A stretch of 64,000 nucleotides of DNA, taken from assembly GCF_000949135.2 (NCBI RefSeq), contig NZ_JTAN02000019.1:1109365-1173364 (forward strand), in the 5' to 3' direction. Positions 50,423-59,701 of this stretch are shown here, one piece after another (positions within the stretch are counted from its first letter, which is position 1; every line of letters begins with the position of its first letter). The notes under the pieces were generated by a model, which was not told where the DNA came from, ran no database searches, and saw only the letters and a list, made by a program, of their open reading frames with translations. A program made the translations under genes and the position numbers. This DNA is from Burkholderia sp. USMB20 (GTDB lineage: Bacteria > Pseudomonadota > Gammaproteobacteria > Burkholderiales > Burkholderiaceae).

Positions 50423-51957
50423 TCGCCGCCTCCCTTGCCGTGCGTCGCGCGTGCCGCGAGTGCGAGCCGCGCGTGATCCTGATCGGAGAACGTGCGCTTC
50501 TTGCCCATGATTTCCTGCGTTGCCTCGTGCCCCTTGCCGGCCAGCACGACGACATCCTCGCGGGCGGCGCCGCGCACGGCCTGCAGGATCGCGCTCGCGC
50601 GATCCTCGATGCGGCGTGCGCGATCGGGCGCGGTCATGCCCGCGATGACCTGGTCGATGATGCGCTGCGGATCCTCGCTGCGCGGGTTGTCGCTCGTGAC
50701 GACGACTTCGTCGGCGAGCCGCTCGGCGATCGCGCCCATCAGCGGACGCTTGGTCGCATCGCGATCGCCGCCGCAGCCGAACATGCAGACGAGCCGGCCG
50801 CCGCGCGCCGCCGCGATCGGGCGCAACGCGTCGAGCGTCTTCTCGAGCGCGTCGGGCGTATGTGCATAGTCGATCACGACCAGCGGTTCGTCGTTCGCCA
50901 GCCGGCCGCCGAGGCGCTGCATGCGACCGTTGACGGACTCGAGCCGCGCAATCTCCGCGACCGCCGCGTCGAACGGCAGGTCGGCCGCGAGCAGCGAGCC
51001 GAGCACCGCGAGCAGGTTGCTGACGTTGAACGTGCCGAGCGTGCCGACCTCGATGTCCGCGTCGCCCCACGACGAGCGCAGGCGGAATGCCGTGCCGGTA
51101 GCGGTCGCGCGCACGTCGAGCGCGACCAACTCGCGATCGGCGTCGGCCGCGTGCACGTCGCCGATCCCGTAGGCGATCGTGCGCACGCGGCCGGCCAGCT
51201 TCTCGAGCAGGCGGCGGCCGGCTGCGTCGTCGCGATTGACGACCGCCGCGCGCAGGCCGCGCCATGCGAACAGTTTCGACTTCGAGGCTTCGTACGCATC
51301 GAACGTGCCGTGATAGTCGAGGTGATCCTGCGTGAGGTTCGTGAACACGGCGATGTCGAATGCCGTGCCGTTCACGCGGCCCTGGTGCAGCGCGTGCGAC
51401 GACACTTCCATCGCGACGGCCTTTGCGCCCGCGTCGTGCAGTTGCGCGAGGCTGCGCTGCAGCTGCGGCGCGTCCGGCGTCGTGAAGCCGGTCGGCACCA
51501 GCTGCCCCGGCATGCCGCTGCCGAGCGTGCCGATCAGCGCGCACGGCTGGTGCAGCGCCGTCAGCGCGGCCGCGATCCAGTGCGTGCACGACGTCTTGCC
51601 GTTGGTGCCGGTCACGCCGATGGCGAGCAGGCTGTCGCTCGGGTCGCCGTACCAGCCGCTGGCGATCTCGCCGGCCAGCTGGTCGAGCGCCGGCACCGCG
51701 AGTGCGACGGGTGCGGCCGGCGCAGCTGCGAGGCCTTCCGGCTGATACAGCACGGCGGCCGCACCGCGGGAAACGGCCTCGGCAATGAAGGCGCGATTGT
51801 CTGCCCCGTCGACCGCATAGCCGAGAAACACGTCGCCTGCCTGCAGGCTGCGCGTGTCGGCATGCAGTTGCGCCGCGGGGGCCACATGCTGGCGCAGCCA
51901 CGCAAGCGCGGCCGCGATCTGCTGATGCGCCGGATGGGAACTGCGAGCGGCGCTCAT
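50419..51957 (-). CDS. murE: UDP-MurNAc-L-Ala-D-Glu--meso-DAP ligase MurE
   Basis: 512 aa. ATP motif GVTGTNGKTSCTHW; the meso-DAP-recognising motif DNPRSEDP shows DAP-type peptidoglycan. Overlaps ftsI and murF by 4 nt each. Confidence 0.97.
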   Translation of the reverse strand: MSAARSSHPAHQQIAAALAWLRQHVAPAAQLHADTRSLQAGDVFLGYAVDGADNRAFIAEAVSRGAAAVLYQPEGLAAAPAAPVALAVPALDQLAGEIASGWYGDPSDSLLAIGVTGTNGKTSCTHWIAAALTALHQPCALIGTLGSGMPGQLVPTGFTTPDAPQLQRSLAQLHDAGAKAVAMEVSSHALHQGRVNGTAFDIAVFTNLTQDHLDYHGTFDAYEASKSKLFAWRGLRAAVVNRDDAAGRRLLEKLAGRVRTIAYGIGDVHAADADRELVALDVRATATGTAFRLRSSWGDADIEVGTLGTFNVSNLLAVLGSLLAADLPFDAAVAEIARLESVNGRMQRLGGRLANDEPLVVIDYAHTPDALEKTLDALRPIAAARGGRLVCMFGCGGDRDATKRPLMGAIAERLADEVVVTSDNPRSEDPQRIIDQVIAGMTAPDRARRIEDRASAILQAVRGAAREDVVVLAGKGHEATQEIMGKKRTFSDQDHARLALAARATHGKGGGE

Positions 51958-53801
51958 CGAACAACTCCTGGTGAATTACGTGTCGTGCTGGATACGATCA
52001 TATGCTTCGCACCGCCGCCGGCGGCGAGCTTTTGCGGGCCCGTCTTGGCGGGCGTGCCCGGCGTGTCGTCGGACACGACCAGTTGCTTGATCGGCATGTT
52101 CGGCGGCACGTTCAGCGCACGCATCGTGTCGCCCGCGATCGCCGAGAATACGGGGCCCGACACCTGGCCGCCGAAGTGGCTGCCGGCGGTCGGCTCGTCG
52201 ACCGACACCGCGATCACGACGCGCGGATTCGGCATCGGCGCCATCCCGACGAACGACGCGCGGTACTTGCGCGTGTAGCCGTGACCTTCATGCTTGTACG
52301 CGGTACCGCTCTTGCCGCCGACCCGATAACCCGGCACGGCCGCATCCGGCGACGTGCCGCCCGGCGCGACCACCGTCTCGAGCATCGCGCGCACTTCGCG
52401 CGCGGTGGTCGGGTTGAACACCTGCGTGCCCACGATCGGCTGATTGGGGTCGGTCTTGAAAATGGTCACGGGCATCAGCTCGCCGTCGTGCGCGATCGCC
52501 GTGTAGGCGCGCGCGAGCTGGAACAGCGACACCGACAGGCCGTAGCCGTACGACATCGTCGCCTGCTCGATGCGCCGCCAGTTCTTCCACGGACGCAGGC
52601 GGCCGGCCACCGCGCCCGGGAACCCGACCTTCGGCGCCTGACCGAGGCCGATGCTCGTATACATATTCCACATTTCCTCGGGCCGCATCGTCATCGCGAT
52701 CTTCGTCGCGCCGATGTTGCTCGACTTCTGGATCACGCCGCCGACCGTCAGCGTGCCGAAACCCGCGTCGTCGGTGATCGGCGCGCCGTCGAGCACGAAA
52801 TGCCCGTTGCCCGTTTCGACGAGCGTGTTCGGCGTCACGCGGTGCAGGTCGAGCGCGAGCGACACCGTAAACGGCTTCATGATCGAGCCCGGCTCGAACA
52901 CGTCGGTCATGATCCGGTTGCGCAACTGCTCGCCCGTCATGCGCGAACGGTCGTTCGGGTTGTACGTCGGATAGTTGACGAGCGCGAGCACCTCGCCGGT
53001 ACGCACGTCGACCACCATCGCCGCGCCGGCCTTCGCCTTGAACTTCTCGACGGCGGCCTTCAGGTTCGCATACGCGATGTACTGGATCTTGCTGTCGATC
53101 GACAGGTCGACGTCTGTCCCGTTGTGCGGCGGAATCTGCTCGGCGACGTCCTCGACGATGTGCCCCATCCGGTCCTTGATCACGCGGCGCACGCCGGACG
53201 TGCCGGACAGCATCTTCTGGTCGCCGAGCTCGACGCCTTCCTGCCCTTCGTCCTCGACGTTCGTGAAGCCGATCAGGTGAGCGGTGATCTCGCCTTCCGG
53301 ATAGAAGCGCTTGTATTCGTTGCGCTGATAGACGCCGGGGATGTCGAGCGCGGCGACCTTGTCCGCGATGTCGATCGGCACCTGGCGCTTCACGTAGACG
53401 AAACCCTTGTCTTCCGACAGCTTCACGCGCAGTTCCTTCGGCGTCATGCCGAGGAGCTTTCCGAGCTGATTGACCTTGTCCGCGCCGAGATCGTCCGGCA
53501 CCGCATCCGGAATCGCCCAGATCGCGCGCACGGGCAGGCTCGTCGCGAGCACGAGCCCGTTACGGTCGAGGATCTTGCCGCGCGTGGCCGGCAGCTCGAT
53601 CGTGCGCTGGTAGCGGCTTTCGCCCTGCTTCTGATAGAACGCGTTGCCGGGCCCCTGGATCCAGAACGCCCGCGCGGCCAGCGCGACGAACGCCATGAAC
53701 AGCAGGAACACGACGAATTTCGAGCGCCACATCGGCAGGTGCACGCCGAGCACGGGGCTCGACGAGAATTTCACGTCCTGACGCTTTTGTGCCGGCTTCA
53801 T
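51954..53801 (-). CDS. ftsI: Septal transpeptidase FtsI / PBP3
   Basis: 615 aa. A short cytoplasmic tail, one helix at about 29-48, a pedestal domain and a transpeptidase. SxxK is Ser306-Ile-Met-Lys309, SxN is Ser360-Ser-Asn362, and the third motif is KSGT at 497-500. It crosslinks septal peptidoglycan and is a beta-lactam target. Overlaps ftsL and murE by 4 nt. An extra C-terminal tail of about 45 residues has no known domain. Confidence 0.97.
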   Translation of the reverse strand: MKPAQKRQDVKFSSSPVLGVHLPMWRSKFVVFLLFMAFVALAARAFWIQGPGNAFYQKQGESRYQRTIELPATRGKILDRNGLVLATSLPVRAIWAIPDAVPDDLGADKVNQLGKLLGMTPKELRVKLSEDKGFVYVKRQVPIDIADKVAALDIPGVYQRNEYKRFYPEGEITAHLIGFTNVEDEGQEGVELGDQKMLSGTSGVRRVIKDRMGHIVEDVAEQIPPHNGTDVDLSIDSKIQYIAYANLKAAVEKFKAKAGAAMVVDVRTGEVLALVNYPTYNPNDRSRMTGEQLRNRIMTDVFEPGSIMKPFTVSLALDLHRVTPNTLVETGNGHFVLDGAPITDDAGFGTLTVGGVIQKSSNIGATKIAMTMRPEEMWNMYTSIGLGQAPKVGFPGAVAGRLRPWKNWRRIEQATMSYGYGLSVSLFQLARAYTAIAHDGELMPVTIFKTDPNQPIVGTQVFNPTTAREVRAMLETVVAPGGTSPDAAVPGYRVGGKSGTAYKHEGHGYTRKYRASFVGMAPMPNPRVVIAVSVDEPTAGSHFGGQVSGPVFSAIAGDTMRALNVPPNMPIKQLVVSDDTPGTPAKTGPQKLAAGGGAKHMIVSSTTRNSPGVVR

Positions 53802-54139
53802 CGCGCGCCTCCCCCGCCCTTGGCGGCCGTCTCGGCCGAAGCCGGAATCGGTGCGTCGATCGCCTTCACGGCGCCCGGCGGCAGCGTCAGGTATTGGGTG
53901 CGACCCGTCGTGATCGCCTGCATCTTCAGCGAATCGTTCGCGAGTTGCTCGATACGCGACGTCTTCGACAGCGCGCTCTGCTGATATTGAAGCTGCGCGT
54001 AGTCCTGCTGGAGCTGACGCTCCTGCGACTGCGCGCGCTGCAGCTGGATGAAGATCTGGCGCTGCTGGTTCGTCGAGTTGACGACCGACAGCGCGCAGCC
54101 CATCACGATGATCAGCAGGAAGATATTGAAGCGGCTCAT
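53798..54139 (-). CDS. ftsL: Cell division protein FtsL
   Basis: 113 aa. A helix at residues 3-20 ([17 protein letters not shown]) and a heptad coiled coil ([17 protein letters not shown]). It pairs with FtsB and FtsQ. Overlaps rsmH and ftsI by 4 nt. Confidence 0.93.
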   Translation of the reverse strand: MSRFNIFLLIIVMGCALSVVNSTNQQRQIFIQLQRAQSQERQLQQDYAQLQYQQSALSKTSRIEQLANDSLKMQAITTGRTQYLTLPPGAVKAIDAPIPASAETAAKGGGGAR

Positions 54140-55077
54140 GGCGTGACGCGCTCCGCGATGCGCATCACGGCCGACCGGGCGCGCGGATTCGCGGCAACTT
54201 CCGCTTCGCTCGGAAACTGGCGGCTGATGATCTTGAGCGGCGGGCTCGGGAGGTCGACGGCACGGATCGGCAGGCGACGATCGACCGCAGGCGCGCTCGC
54301 GTGCGCCTGCATGAATCGCTTGACGATCCGGTCCTCGAGTGAATGAAAGCTGATGACCACCAGCCGCCCCCCTTGCTCCAGCAACGACAATGCCGCGTCT
54401 AGTACGACTTGCAGGTCCGCAAGCTCTTGATTGACGTGAATCCGTATAGCCTGAAAGGTGCGGGTTGCCGGATCCTTGCCCTTCTCACGGGTTTTGACGA
54501 CGTTACCCACGATTTGGGCAAGCTCGCCCGTGGTGTCGAGAGGCCCAAGACGGTCGGACTCTGCCCGGCGAGCAACAAGCGCCTTTGCAATCTGAAAAGC
54601 AAACCGTTCTTCCCCATAATCCCGTATCACCTCCGTCAATTCCTGCACCGAAGCCCGCGCGAGCCACTCGGCCGCCGACTCGCCGCGCGTCGGATCCATT
54701 CGCATGTCCAGCGGGCCATCCGCGCGAAAGCTGAAGCCGCGCGCCGGATCGTCCACCTGCGGCGAGGACACGCCCAGGTCCAGCAACACACCCGACACCT
54801 TCTCGACGCCGCGCGCCGCAAGCGCGTCGCGCATCGATGCAAAGCTGTCATGCACGATCGAGAAGCGCGCATCCTCGATGCGCTGCGCAGTCTCGATCGC
54901 CCTCGGATCCTTGTCGAACGCGATCAGCCGGCCGGCCGCCGCCAGCCGCGCGAGCACCGCGCGGCTGTGACCGCCGCGCCCGAACGTACCGTCGACATAA
55001 ATGCCGTCCGGCCGCGTCACGAGCGAATCGACCGCTTCGTCCAGAAGCACGGTCCGATGCTGCAATTCGTTTCCCAT
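54136..55077 (-). CDS. rsmH: 16S rRNA (cytosine1402-N4)-methyltransferase RsmH (MraW)
   Basis: 313 aa from the ATG at 55077 ([19 protein letters not shown]). SAM motif [14 protein letters not shown] and [20 protein letters not shown] are conserved. It methylates C1402 of 16S rRNA. 23 bp after mraZ; overlaps ftsL by 4 nt. The N-terminal extension in frame overlaps mraZ and is not used. Confidence 0.96.
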   Translation of the reverse strand: MGNELQHRTVLLDEAVDSLVTRPDGIYVDGTFGRGGHSRAVLARLAAAGRLIAFDKDPRAIETAQRIEDARFSIVHDSFASMRDALAARGVEKVSGVLLDLGVSSPQVDDPARGFSFRADGPLDMRMDPTRGESAAEWLARASVQELTEVIRDYGEERFAFQIAKALVARRAESDRLGPLDTTGELAQIVGNVVKTREKGKDPATRTFQAIRIHVNQELADLQVVLDAALSLLEQGGRLVVISFHSLEDRIVKRFMQAHASAPAVDRRLPIRAVDLPSPPLKIISRQFPSEAEVAANPRARSAVMRIAERVTP

Positions 55078-55100
55078 CGCGGGCGTCTCCGTCACCGCAA

Positions 55101-55529
55101 TCAGAACGTGAAATTCTTCAGCGCGTCGGGCATGCCCTGCGCCATCGCTGCCTGCTCCTTCGCGATGTAGGTCTGCGAATCCCACAGCTCGAAGTGACTA
55201 CCCATTCCCAACAACATGACTTCCTTTTCCAGTCCGGCCGCCATCCGCAGCTCGGGCGATACGAGAATCCGGCCCGCGCTGTCGAGATCGACATCCATTG
55301 CATTGCCGAGAAAGATCCGCCGCCACCAATGTGCATCCATCGGCAGCGCGGCGATCTTGGCGCGGAATACCTCCCATTCGGGGCGCGGAAACAGCAACAG
55401 GCAGCCGTCCGGGTGCTTGGTCACAGTCACCCGTCCTTCTGCCTGTCCTTGCAGCGCTTCGCGATAGCGAGCCGGCACCGACATCCGCCCTTTCGCATCG
55501 AGCGTCAGCGCCGACGCCCCTTGGAACAC
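55101..55529 (-). CDS. mraZ: Transcriptional regulator MraZ
   Basis: 142 aa, with two AbrB-like SpoVT folds ([15 protein letters not shown] and [14 protein letters not shown]). MraZ forms a ring and represses the mra/dcw promoter by binding direct GTGGG-type repeats. Four repeats at 10-bp spacing lie upstream at 55604-55638, so autorepression is likely. Confidence 0.95.
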   Translation of the reverse strand: MFQGASALTLDAKGRMSVPARYREALQGQAEGRVTVTKHPDGCLLLFPRPEWEVFRAKIAALPMDAHWWRRIFLGNAMDVDLDSAGRILVSPELRMAAGLEKEVMLLGMGSHFELWDSQTYIAKEQAAMAQGMPDALKNFTF

Positions 55530-55603
55530 TTTCCGCTCTCCCGTTCAGGGCACCGAAGCACCCGCTCAACGCTCAAGAATTTAGCCCGAATAGCCCGCCA
55601 AAT

Positions 55604-55638
55604 CACACAAAAATACACTTTCTCACACTGTCTCCCAC
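55604..55638 (-). promoter_or_regulatory. MraZ operator: four GTGNN direct repeats at 10-bp period
   Basis: On the minus strand GTGGG, GTGTG, GTGTA and GTGTG begin exactly 10 bp apart (on + at 55634, 55624, 55614, 55604). The first follows the -10 element of the promoter directly (TAAAGTGGG), so a bound MraZ would block RNA polymerase. Confidence 0.83.
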
Positions 55639-55665
55639 TTTAGAGGAAGGGTTTGGCACGGTCAA
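55637..55665 (-). promoter_or_regulatory. Sigma70-type promoter of the dcw cluster (Pmra)
   Basis: On the minus strand TTGACC (55665-55660) and TAAAGT (55642-55637) are separated by 17 bp. The predicted start lies in the MraZ repeats, about 100 nt before mraZ. Confidence 0.72.
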
Positions 55666-55917
55666 GGGAGCGGCCCGGTTTTTTGACGAATTTTGTTAGT
55701 TAGAACAAGGACTTACGCGCACATGCTCATGCGACCCCTCATACCAAAAACCGTTATAAATGAATGAGCTAGTGCAACTTGTGAAGGTGATACGTGAGAA
55801 AGGCGGGCCAGACTGGCGTGCGGACGGGGCTTTCGGGGGCGGGAAAACGCGGAAAAAACGGGCGGTATCGATGGGTGACGGAGGCGGGCGGCGTCATGCG
55901 CCGCCCACCTCCGAATG

Positions 55918-56544
55918 TCACAGATAGTATGCAGTCCGCGTCATGACTTTCGACGCGGCGCGCATCAGCATCCGCGCGGGCAGCGGCAGTTCGATCCCGC
56001 CGGCATCGGTCGCGGCCTTGCCGTGCTTCACCTCGTCGAGCCGCATCTGCTCGACGATCGCGCGCGACGCCGTGTCGGTCGGCGGCAGCTCGGACAGGTG
56101 CCCGTCGAGGTGGCTCTCGACCTGACGCTCCGTCTCCGCCATGAAGCCGAGGCTGACCTTGTCGCCCAGCGTGCCGGCGACGACGCCGATCGCGAGCGCG
56201 CCGGCGTACCACAGCGGGTTGAGCAGGCTCGGACGCGAATCGAGCTCCTTCAGCCGATGCGCGGTCCACGCGAGATGATCCTCCTCCTCGCGCGCGGCTT
56301 CCTCGAACATCGCCTTCGACGACGACGAGCGCGCGGTCAGCTTCTGCGCCTGATAAAGCGCCTGCGCACAAACCTCGCCGACGTGGTTCACGCGCATCAG
56401 CCCGGCGGCATGCGTGCGCTCCGCGGGCGTCAGTTCGCCGGCCGGCGGCTCCGCCGGCGCGGGCACCGGGCGGCTCATCCGGCTAATGCCGGTCAGCGAT
56501 CGCAGGCCGCGATCGAATTCGCTGATCAGTTCGTCCAACACCAT
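55918..56544 (-). CDS. coq7: 2-polyprenyl-3-methyl-6-methoxy-1,4-benzoquinone monooxygenase (Coq7)
   Basis: 208 aa. A di-iron monooxygenase of ubiquinone synthesis. The iron ligands are in [10 protein letters not shown] (Glu57), [10 protein letters not shown] (Glu87, His90) and [10 protein letters not shown]-like motifs (the last as [10 protein letters not shown]). It hydroxylates C6 of the quinone ring. Upstream, the porin gene is divergent. Works in the same pathway as ispB at 22 kb. Confidence 0.94.
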   Translation of the reverse strand: MVLDELISEFDRGLRSLTGISRMSRPVPAPAEPPAGELTPAERTHAAGLMRVNHVGEVCAQALYQAQKLTARSSSSKAMFEEAAREEEDHLAWTAHRLKELDSRPSLLNPLWYAGALAIGVVAGTLGDKVSLGFMAETERQVESHLDGHLSELPPTDTASRAIVEQMRLDEVKHGKAATDAGGIELPLPARMLMRAASKVMTRTAYYL

Positions 56545-56700
56545 CCTGTTCTCCTGGCTGCGTGCGCTGCCGCGAGCGGCAACGGCACGTGCTCCGCTAC
56601 GTAACCGACTTGATTATTCAGCGGAAATTGCGGTTAACCCGTGATTTTAACCATTGTTGCATAAAGGAAACATGGCAACCTTGAGCCACGGCATTTCGCT

Positions 56701-56728
56701 TTGTCGGAAAAATCGGCTTTGCTACATT
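56701..56728 (+). promoter_or_regulatory. Probable promoter of the porin gene
   Basis: TTGTCG (56701-56706) and TACATT (56723-56728) with a 16-bp spacer and an extended TGC before the -10. A hairpin (CGACTTC/GAAGTTG, 56734-56751) follows in the leader. Confidence 0.45.
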
Positions 56729-56821
56729 ACGTGCGACTTCTTGCGAAGTTGATGGGGCCCGTCAACACACCATAACTATCCGCCCCGCCAAAAAAATTCA
56801 GTGATTCTTGGAGATCCGTTA

Positions 56822-57979
56822 ATGAAAAAGTCGCTTCTCGCGCTCGTCGCGCTGGGCGCGTTTGCTGGCGCTGCACATGCGCAAAGCAGCGTGACGCTTT
56901 ACGGCATCATCGATGAAGGCTTCATCTTCAACAACAACGCCAAGGGCGGCCACCTGTACGGCCTGGCAAGCGGCGTGATGCAAGGCAGCCGCTTCGGCCT
57001 GCGCGGCACCGAAGATCTGGGCAGCGGCCTGAAGGCGATCTTCGTGCTCGAGAACGGTTTTGACGTCAACTCCGGCAAGCTCGGCCAGGGCGGCCTGATG
57101 TTCGGCCGCCAGGCTTACGTCGGCCTGTCGAGCCAGTACGGTACGGTCACGCTGGGTCGCCAGTACGACTCCGTCGTCGACTTCGTCGGCCCGCTCGAGG
57201 CAGGCGACCAGTGGGGCGGCTACATCGCCGCTCACCCGGGCGACCTCGACAACTTCAACAACGCTTACCGTGTGAACAACGCGGTCAAGTACACGAGCCC
57301 GACCTACGGCGGCTTCTCGTTCGGCGGCCTGTACAGCTTCGGCGGTCAAGCCGGCCAGTTCTCGAAGAACCAGGTCTGGTCGCTCGGCGCCGGTTACAAC
57401 AACGGCCCGCTGGTGTTGGGTGTCGGCTACTTGAACGCACGTACGCCGGCGAACTTCGGCGGCATGTTCAATACGGGCGCGTCGGCTGCGGCGACGGCCG
57501 TGTCGTCGCCCGTGTACGGCGCGTATGCGAACAGCGCGAACACGTACCAGGTCATCGGTGCGGGCGGCGCATACACGTTCGGCGCAGCGACGATCGGCGC
57601 GACGTACTCGAACACGAAGTTCAAGGGCTTCTCGGTCGGTCCGTTCGTGAACCAGACCGCGACCTTCAACAACGGCGAAATCAACTTCAAGTATCAGCTG
57701 ACCCCGGCATTGATCGTCGGCGCGGCGTACGACTACACGCAAGGCAGCAAGATCGACGGCAACTCGGCAGCCAAGTACCACCAGGGCTCGCTGGGCGTCG
57801 ACTACTTCCTGTCGAAGCGTACGGACGTCTACGTGATCGGCGTGTACCAGCATGCATCGGGCAACACGCTCGACTCGGCAGGCAACGTCGTTCAGGCACA
57901 TGCTTCGATCAACGGTCTCGATCCGTCGACGACCAGCAACCAGGTCGCAGCGCGTGTCGGTATCCGTCACAAGTTCTAA
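56822..57979 (+). CDS. Gram-negative trimeric porin (OmpC/Opc-like, betaproteobacterial)
   Basis: 385 aa from the ATG at 56822, with GGAG eight bases upstream. The signal peptide MKKSLLALVALGAFAGAAHA is cleaved before QSSVTLYGIIDEGF, the conserved first strand. The protein is rich in Gly, Tyr and Asn with alternating strands and ends ARVGIRHKF, the C-terminal Phe needed for outer-membrane insertion. It forms a general diffusion channel. A terminator follows, and an IS has entered directly at its T-tail. Confidence 0.95.
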   Translation: MKKSLLALVALGAFAGAAHAQSSVTLYGIIDEGFIFNNNAKGGHLYGLASGVMQGSRFGLRGTEDLGSGLKAIFVLENGFDVNSGKLGQGGLMFGRQAYVGLSSQYGTVTLGRQYDSVVDFVGPLEAGDQWGGYIAAHPGDLDNFNNAYRVNNAVKYTSPTYGGFSFGGLYSFGGQAGQFSKNQVWSLGAGYNNGPLVLGVGYLNARTPANFGGMFNTGASAAATAVSSPVYGAYANSANTYQVIGAGGAYTFGAATIGATYSNTKFKGFSVGPFVNQTATFNNGEINFKYQLTPALIVGAAYDYTQGSKIDGNSAAKYHQGSLGVDYFLSKRTDVYVIGVYQHASGNTLDSAGNVVQAHASINGLDPSTTSNQVAARVGIRHKF

Positions 57980-58009
57980 TCAGCTTGCCTGACAAGCCGC
58001 AGCATCTTG

Positions 58010-58035
58010 AAGGCGCCTTCGGGCGCCTTTTCTTT
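58010..58035 (+). terminator. Porin terminator, with the IS target site in its tail
   Basis: AAGGCGCC and GGCGCCTT pair around a TTCG tetraloop, then TTTTCTTT. Those 8 bp are the left copy of the IS target duplication, so the terminator has stayed complete. Confidence 0.88.
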
Positions 58036-59340
58036 GGTTCATCGAGGATTACCGGGGAACGCGGCGCGAATCTTAAGGAAGAAGTATTCGTCGTCGCGGT
58101 ACCCGTAAGCTCGACGCTTGATGACCTTGATGGTGTTGTTGATGCCTTCAACGATGCTGGTATTGAGCGGATGGCGGCAGCGAGTCACGATGCCGTGCCA
58201 GTAGTCCTGCAGACGCTCGGCGAACTTTTGCAGGGCCGCGATCCCACTTTGCTGAGCCTGCTCGAACCATTGTTCCCAAGCCTTTTGCGCCCAGGCCGGC
58301 TTTCGGTAGAACCAGAGCCGCTTGAGCTCGTCGCGTAACACGTAGACGCATAACAGCGCCTGATTGGCCGCCAGCAATTCCTTCAGGTGCACGGCCTGAT
58401 CCGGCTTGAGGTTGTGGCGGTTGCGCAGCAACAGCCAGCGGCTGGACTTCAGAACCTTGCGGGCTGGCTTGTCATGTCGGAGTTGATTGGCCTGATCGAC
58501 CCGCACCCGATCGATCACTTCGCGGCCATACTTGGCCACCACGTGGTACAGGTCGAAGACGATTTCCGCCTGCGGACACTGTTCCCTGATTTCGAGTTCA
58601 TAGGCCGTGGTCATGTCGATCGCGACCGCTTCGATACGCTTGGCCGCGCCTTCGGGAAGCTGTTCGAAGAAGGCCCGGGCCGTCTCACGCGAGCGTCCCG
58701 GTCCGATCCAGAGTACTTGCCGGCTGATCGGGTCGACCACCACCGTGGCGTAGCGATGACCTTTATGCAGCGCGAACTCGTCCATCGCCAGATAGCGGAT
58801 CGTTGACCAATCGGGCTCGCTCACGCGCGCCCGCAGGCGCATCTTGTCGATCGATTTGACCGTGTGCCAGCCCAGATCGTAGAAGGCCGCCACCGCCTGT
58901 ACGCTGGCCGCTTGCAGCAGTTTCTCGCAAGCCTTGGCGAAGCGCTCCGTCACTCGCTGGTAACGGCCCAACCACGCCAGCTTCTCCAGTCGCGGGCCGC
59001 CGCAGCGTTCGCACCAGACCCGGCGACGAGGCACATGCAACACCACCCGGTATTCGAATAGCGGCAAGTCACGCACCCGACGAACCGTCGTCTCGTGGAT
59101 CTGCTGGCAGCGTGCCCCACATTGCTCGCAGTACATGATCTTGCTGACCGGCTTTAAATACAGCGACAGCGTACGACCTTCGCCTTCCGGCCATTCCACA
59201 CGCTCCAGCCGGTAACCTGTCCAGCAGCCCAGTGCCTGAAGTGCCTTGCGATCGAGCAATTACCTCTCCTGACGTCCTTAAAGTCAGGCGTCAGGTTACG
59301 CAATCGCTCTCAAACCCTCCACGGTTTCCTGCGATGAACC
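58036..59340 (-). mobile_element. ISL3-family insertion sequence, about 1305 bp
   Basis: Terminal inverted repeats start GGTTCATCG at both ends (left end at 58036, right end at 59340 on the opposite strand) and match at 17 of 23 positions. An identical 8-bp target duplication, TTTTCTTT, flanks it at 58028-58035 and 59341-59348, the length typical of ISL3 elements. It holds one full-length transposase gene (58039-59259, minus). The perfect duplication suggests a recent, unrearranged insertion. Confidence 0.95.
58039..59259 (-). CDS. ISL3-family DDE transposase
   Basis: 406 aa from a TTG start at 59259, with GGAGAGG upstream. A zinc ribbon (CEQC, CERC near residues 44-95) and an HTH are followed by a DDE domain: YLAMDEFALHKGHRYATVV, VAIDMTTAYELEI, FDLYHVVAKYGREVIDRVR and the final NTSIVEGINNTIKVIKRRAYGYRD with the Glu. 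No frameshift or internal stop, so it may be active. The stop codon lies in the left inverted repeat. Confidence 0.95.
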   Translation of the reverse strand: MLDRKALQALGCWTGYRLERVEWPEGEGRTLSLYLKPVSKIMYCEQCGARCQQIHETTVRRVRDLPLFEYRVVLHVPRRRVWCERCGGPRLEKLAWLGRYQRVTERFAKACEKLLQAASVQAVAAFYDLGWHTVKSIDKMRLRARVSEPDWSTIRYLAMDEFALHKGHRYATVVVDPISRQVLWIGPGRSRETARAFFEQLPEGAAKRIEAVAIDMTTAYELEIREQCPQAEIVFDLYHVVAKYGREVIDRVRVDQANQLRHDKPARKVLKSSRWLLLRNRHNLKPDQAVHLKELLAANQALLCVYVLRDELKRLWFYRKPAWAQKAWEQWFEQAQQSGIAALQKFAERLQDYWHGIVTRCRHPLNTSIVEGINNTIKVIKRRAYGYRDDEYFFLKIRAAFPGNPR

Positions 59341-59360
59341 TTTTCTTTTGGGGCTGCGAA

Positions 59361-59430
59361 GCGGTGTGCGGTGTGCGGTGTGCGGTGTGCGGTGTGCGGT
59401 GTGCGGTGTGCGGTGTGCGGTGTGCGGTGT
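59361..59430. repeat. Ten perfect tandem copies of a 7-bp unit (GCGGTGT)
   Basis: 70 bp made of ten identical GCGGTGT units, 12 bp after the right target duplication of the IS. It is intergenic, and a 7-bp period would change frame if read. A candidate VNTR. Confidence 0.95.
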
Positions 59431-59654
59431 GCGCGGAATGATCGACGGGTAACGCGCTCTTGGCGACGAATCGTTCGCGATGCTGACTCGACACGAACGC
59501 CACCATTTGCCGACTCCGGCATGCAACGAAGTGCCGCCCCGTTCGAATCGAATCGGCCGCGGACAGCCCGACCGGGGCGCTCCGCCCGCCACGGCGCGCC
59601 CGGACGAACGCGCGCCGTTCCGATATGGCGCGGCAGCCCCGATGCCGCACCACA

Positions 59655-59688
59655 AACAAAGGAGCCCGGCACAGGCCGGGCTCCTTCG
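59655..59688 (-). terminator. Terminator of fadD
   Basis: On the minus strand AAGGAGCCCGGC and GCCGGGCTCCTT (12 bp) enclose a 3-nt loop, then TTGTTTG. It lies about 15 bp after the fadD stop. Confidence 0.88.
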
Positions 59689-59701
59689 TTCGACTTGGGT
59701 G

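Larger units (their letters stand above)
55530..55917. other. Intergenic region between mraZ and coq7
   Basis: 388 bp with the mraZ promoter and operator at 55604-55665. The part from 55666 to 55917 has an AT-rich stretch and a GC-rich hairpin just after coq7 (55880-55912, GGGCGGCG/CGCCGCCC) without a T-run; it may end coq7 weakly. No gene is seen. Confidence 0.7.
59349..59701. other. Spacer between the IS and fadD
   Basis: 353 bp with the 7-bp repeat array at 59361-59430 and the fadD terminator at 59655-59688. The middle has no gene with support. Confidence 0.7.

Noticed and set aside
59361-59430. CRISPR array or coding repeat
   Set aside because: The units are 7 bp with no spacers; a frame through them gives only Cys-Gly-Val-Arg-type repeats with no start context.
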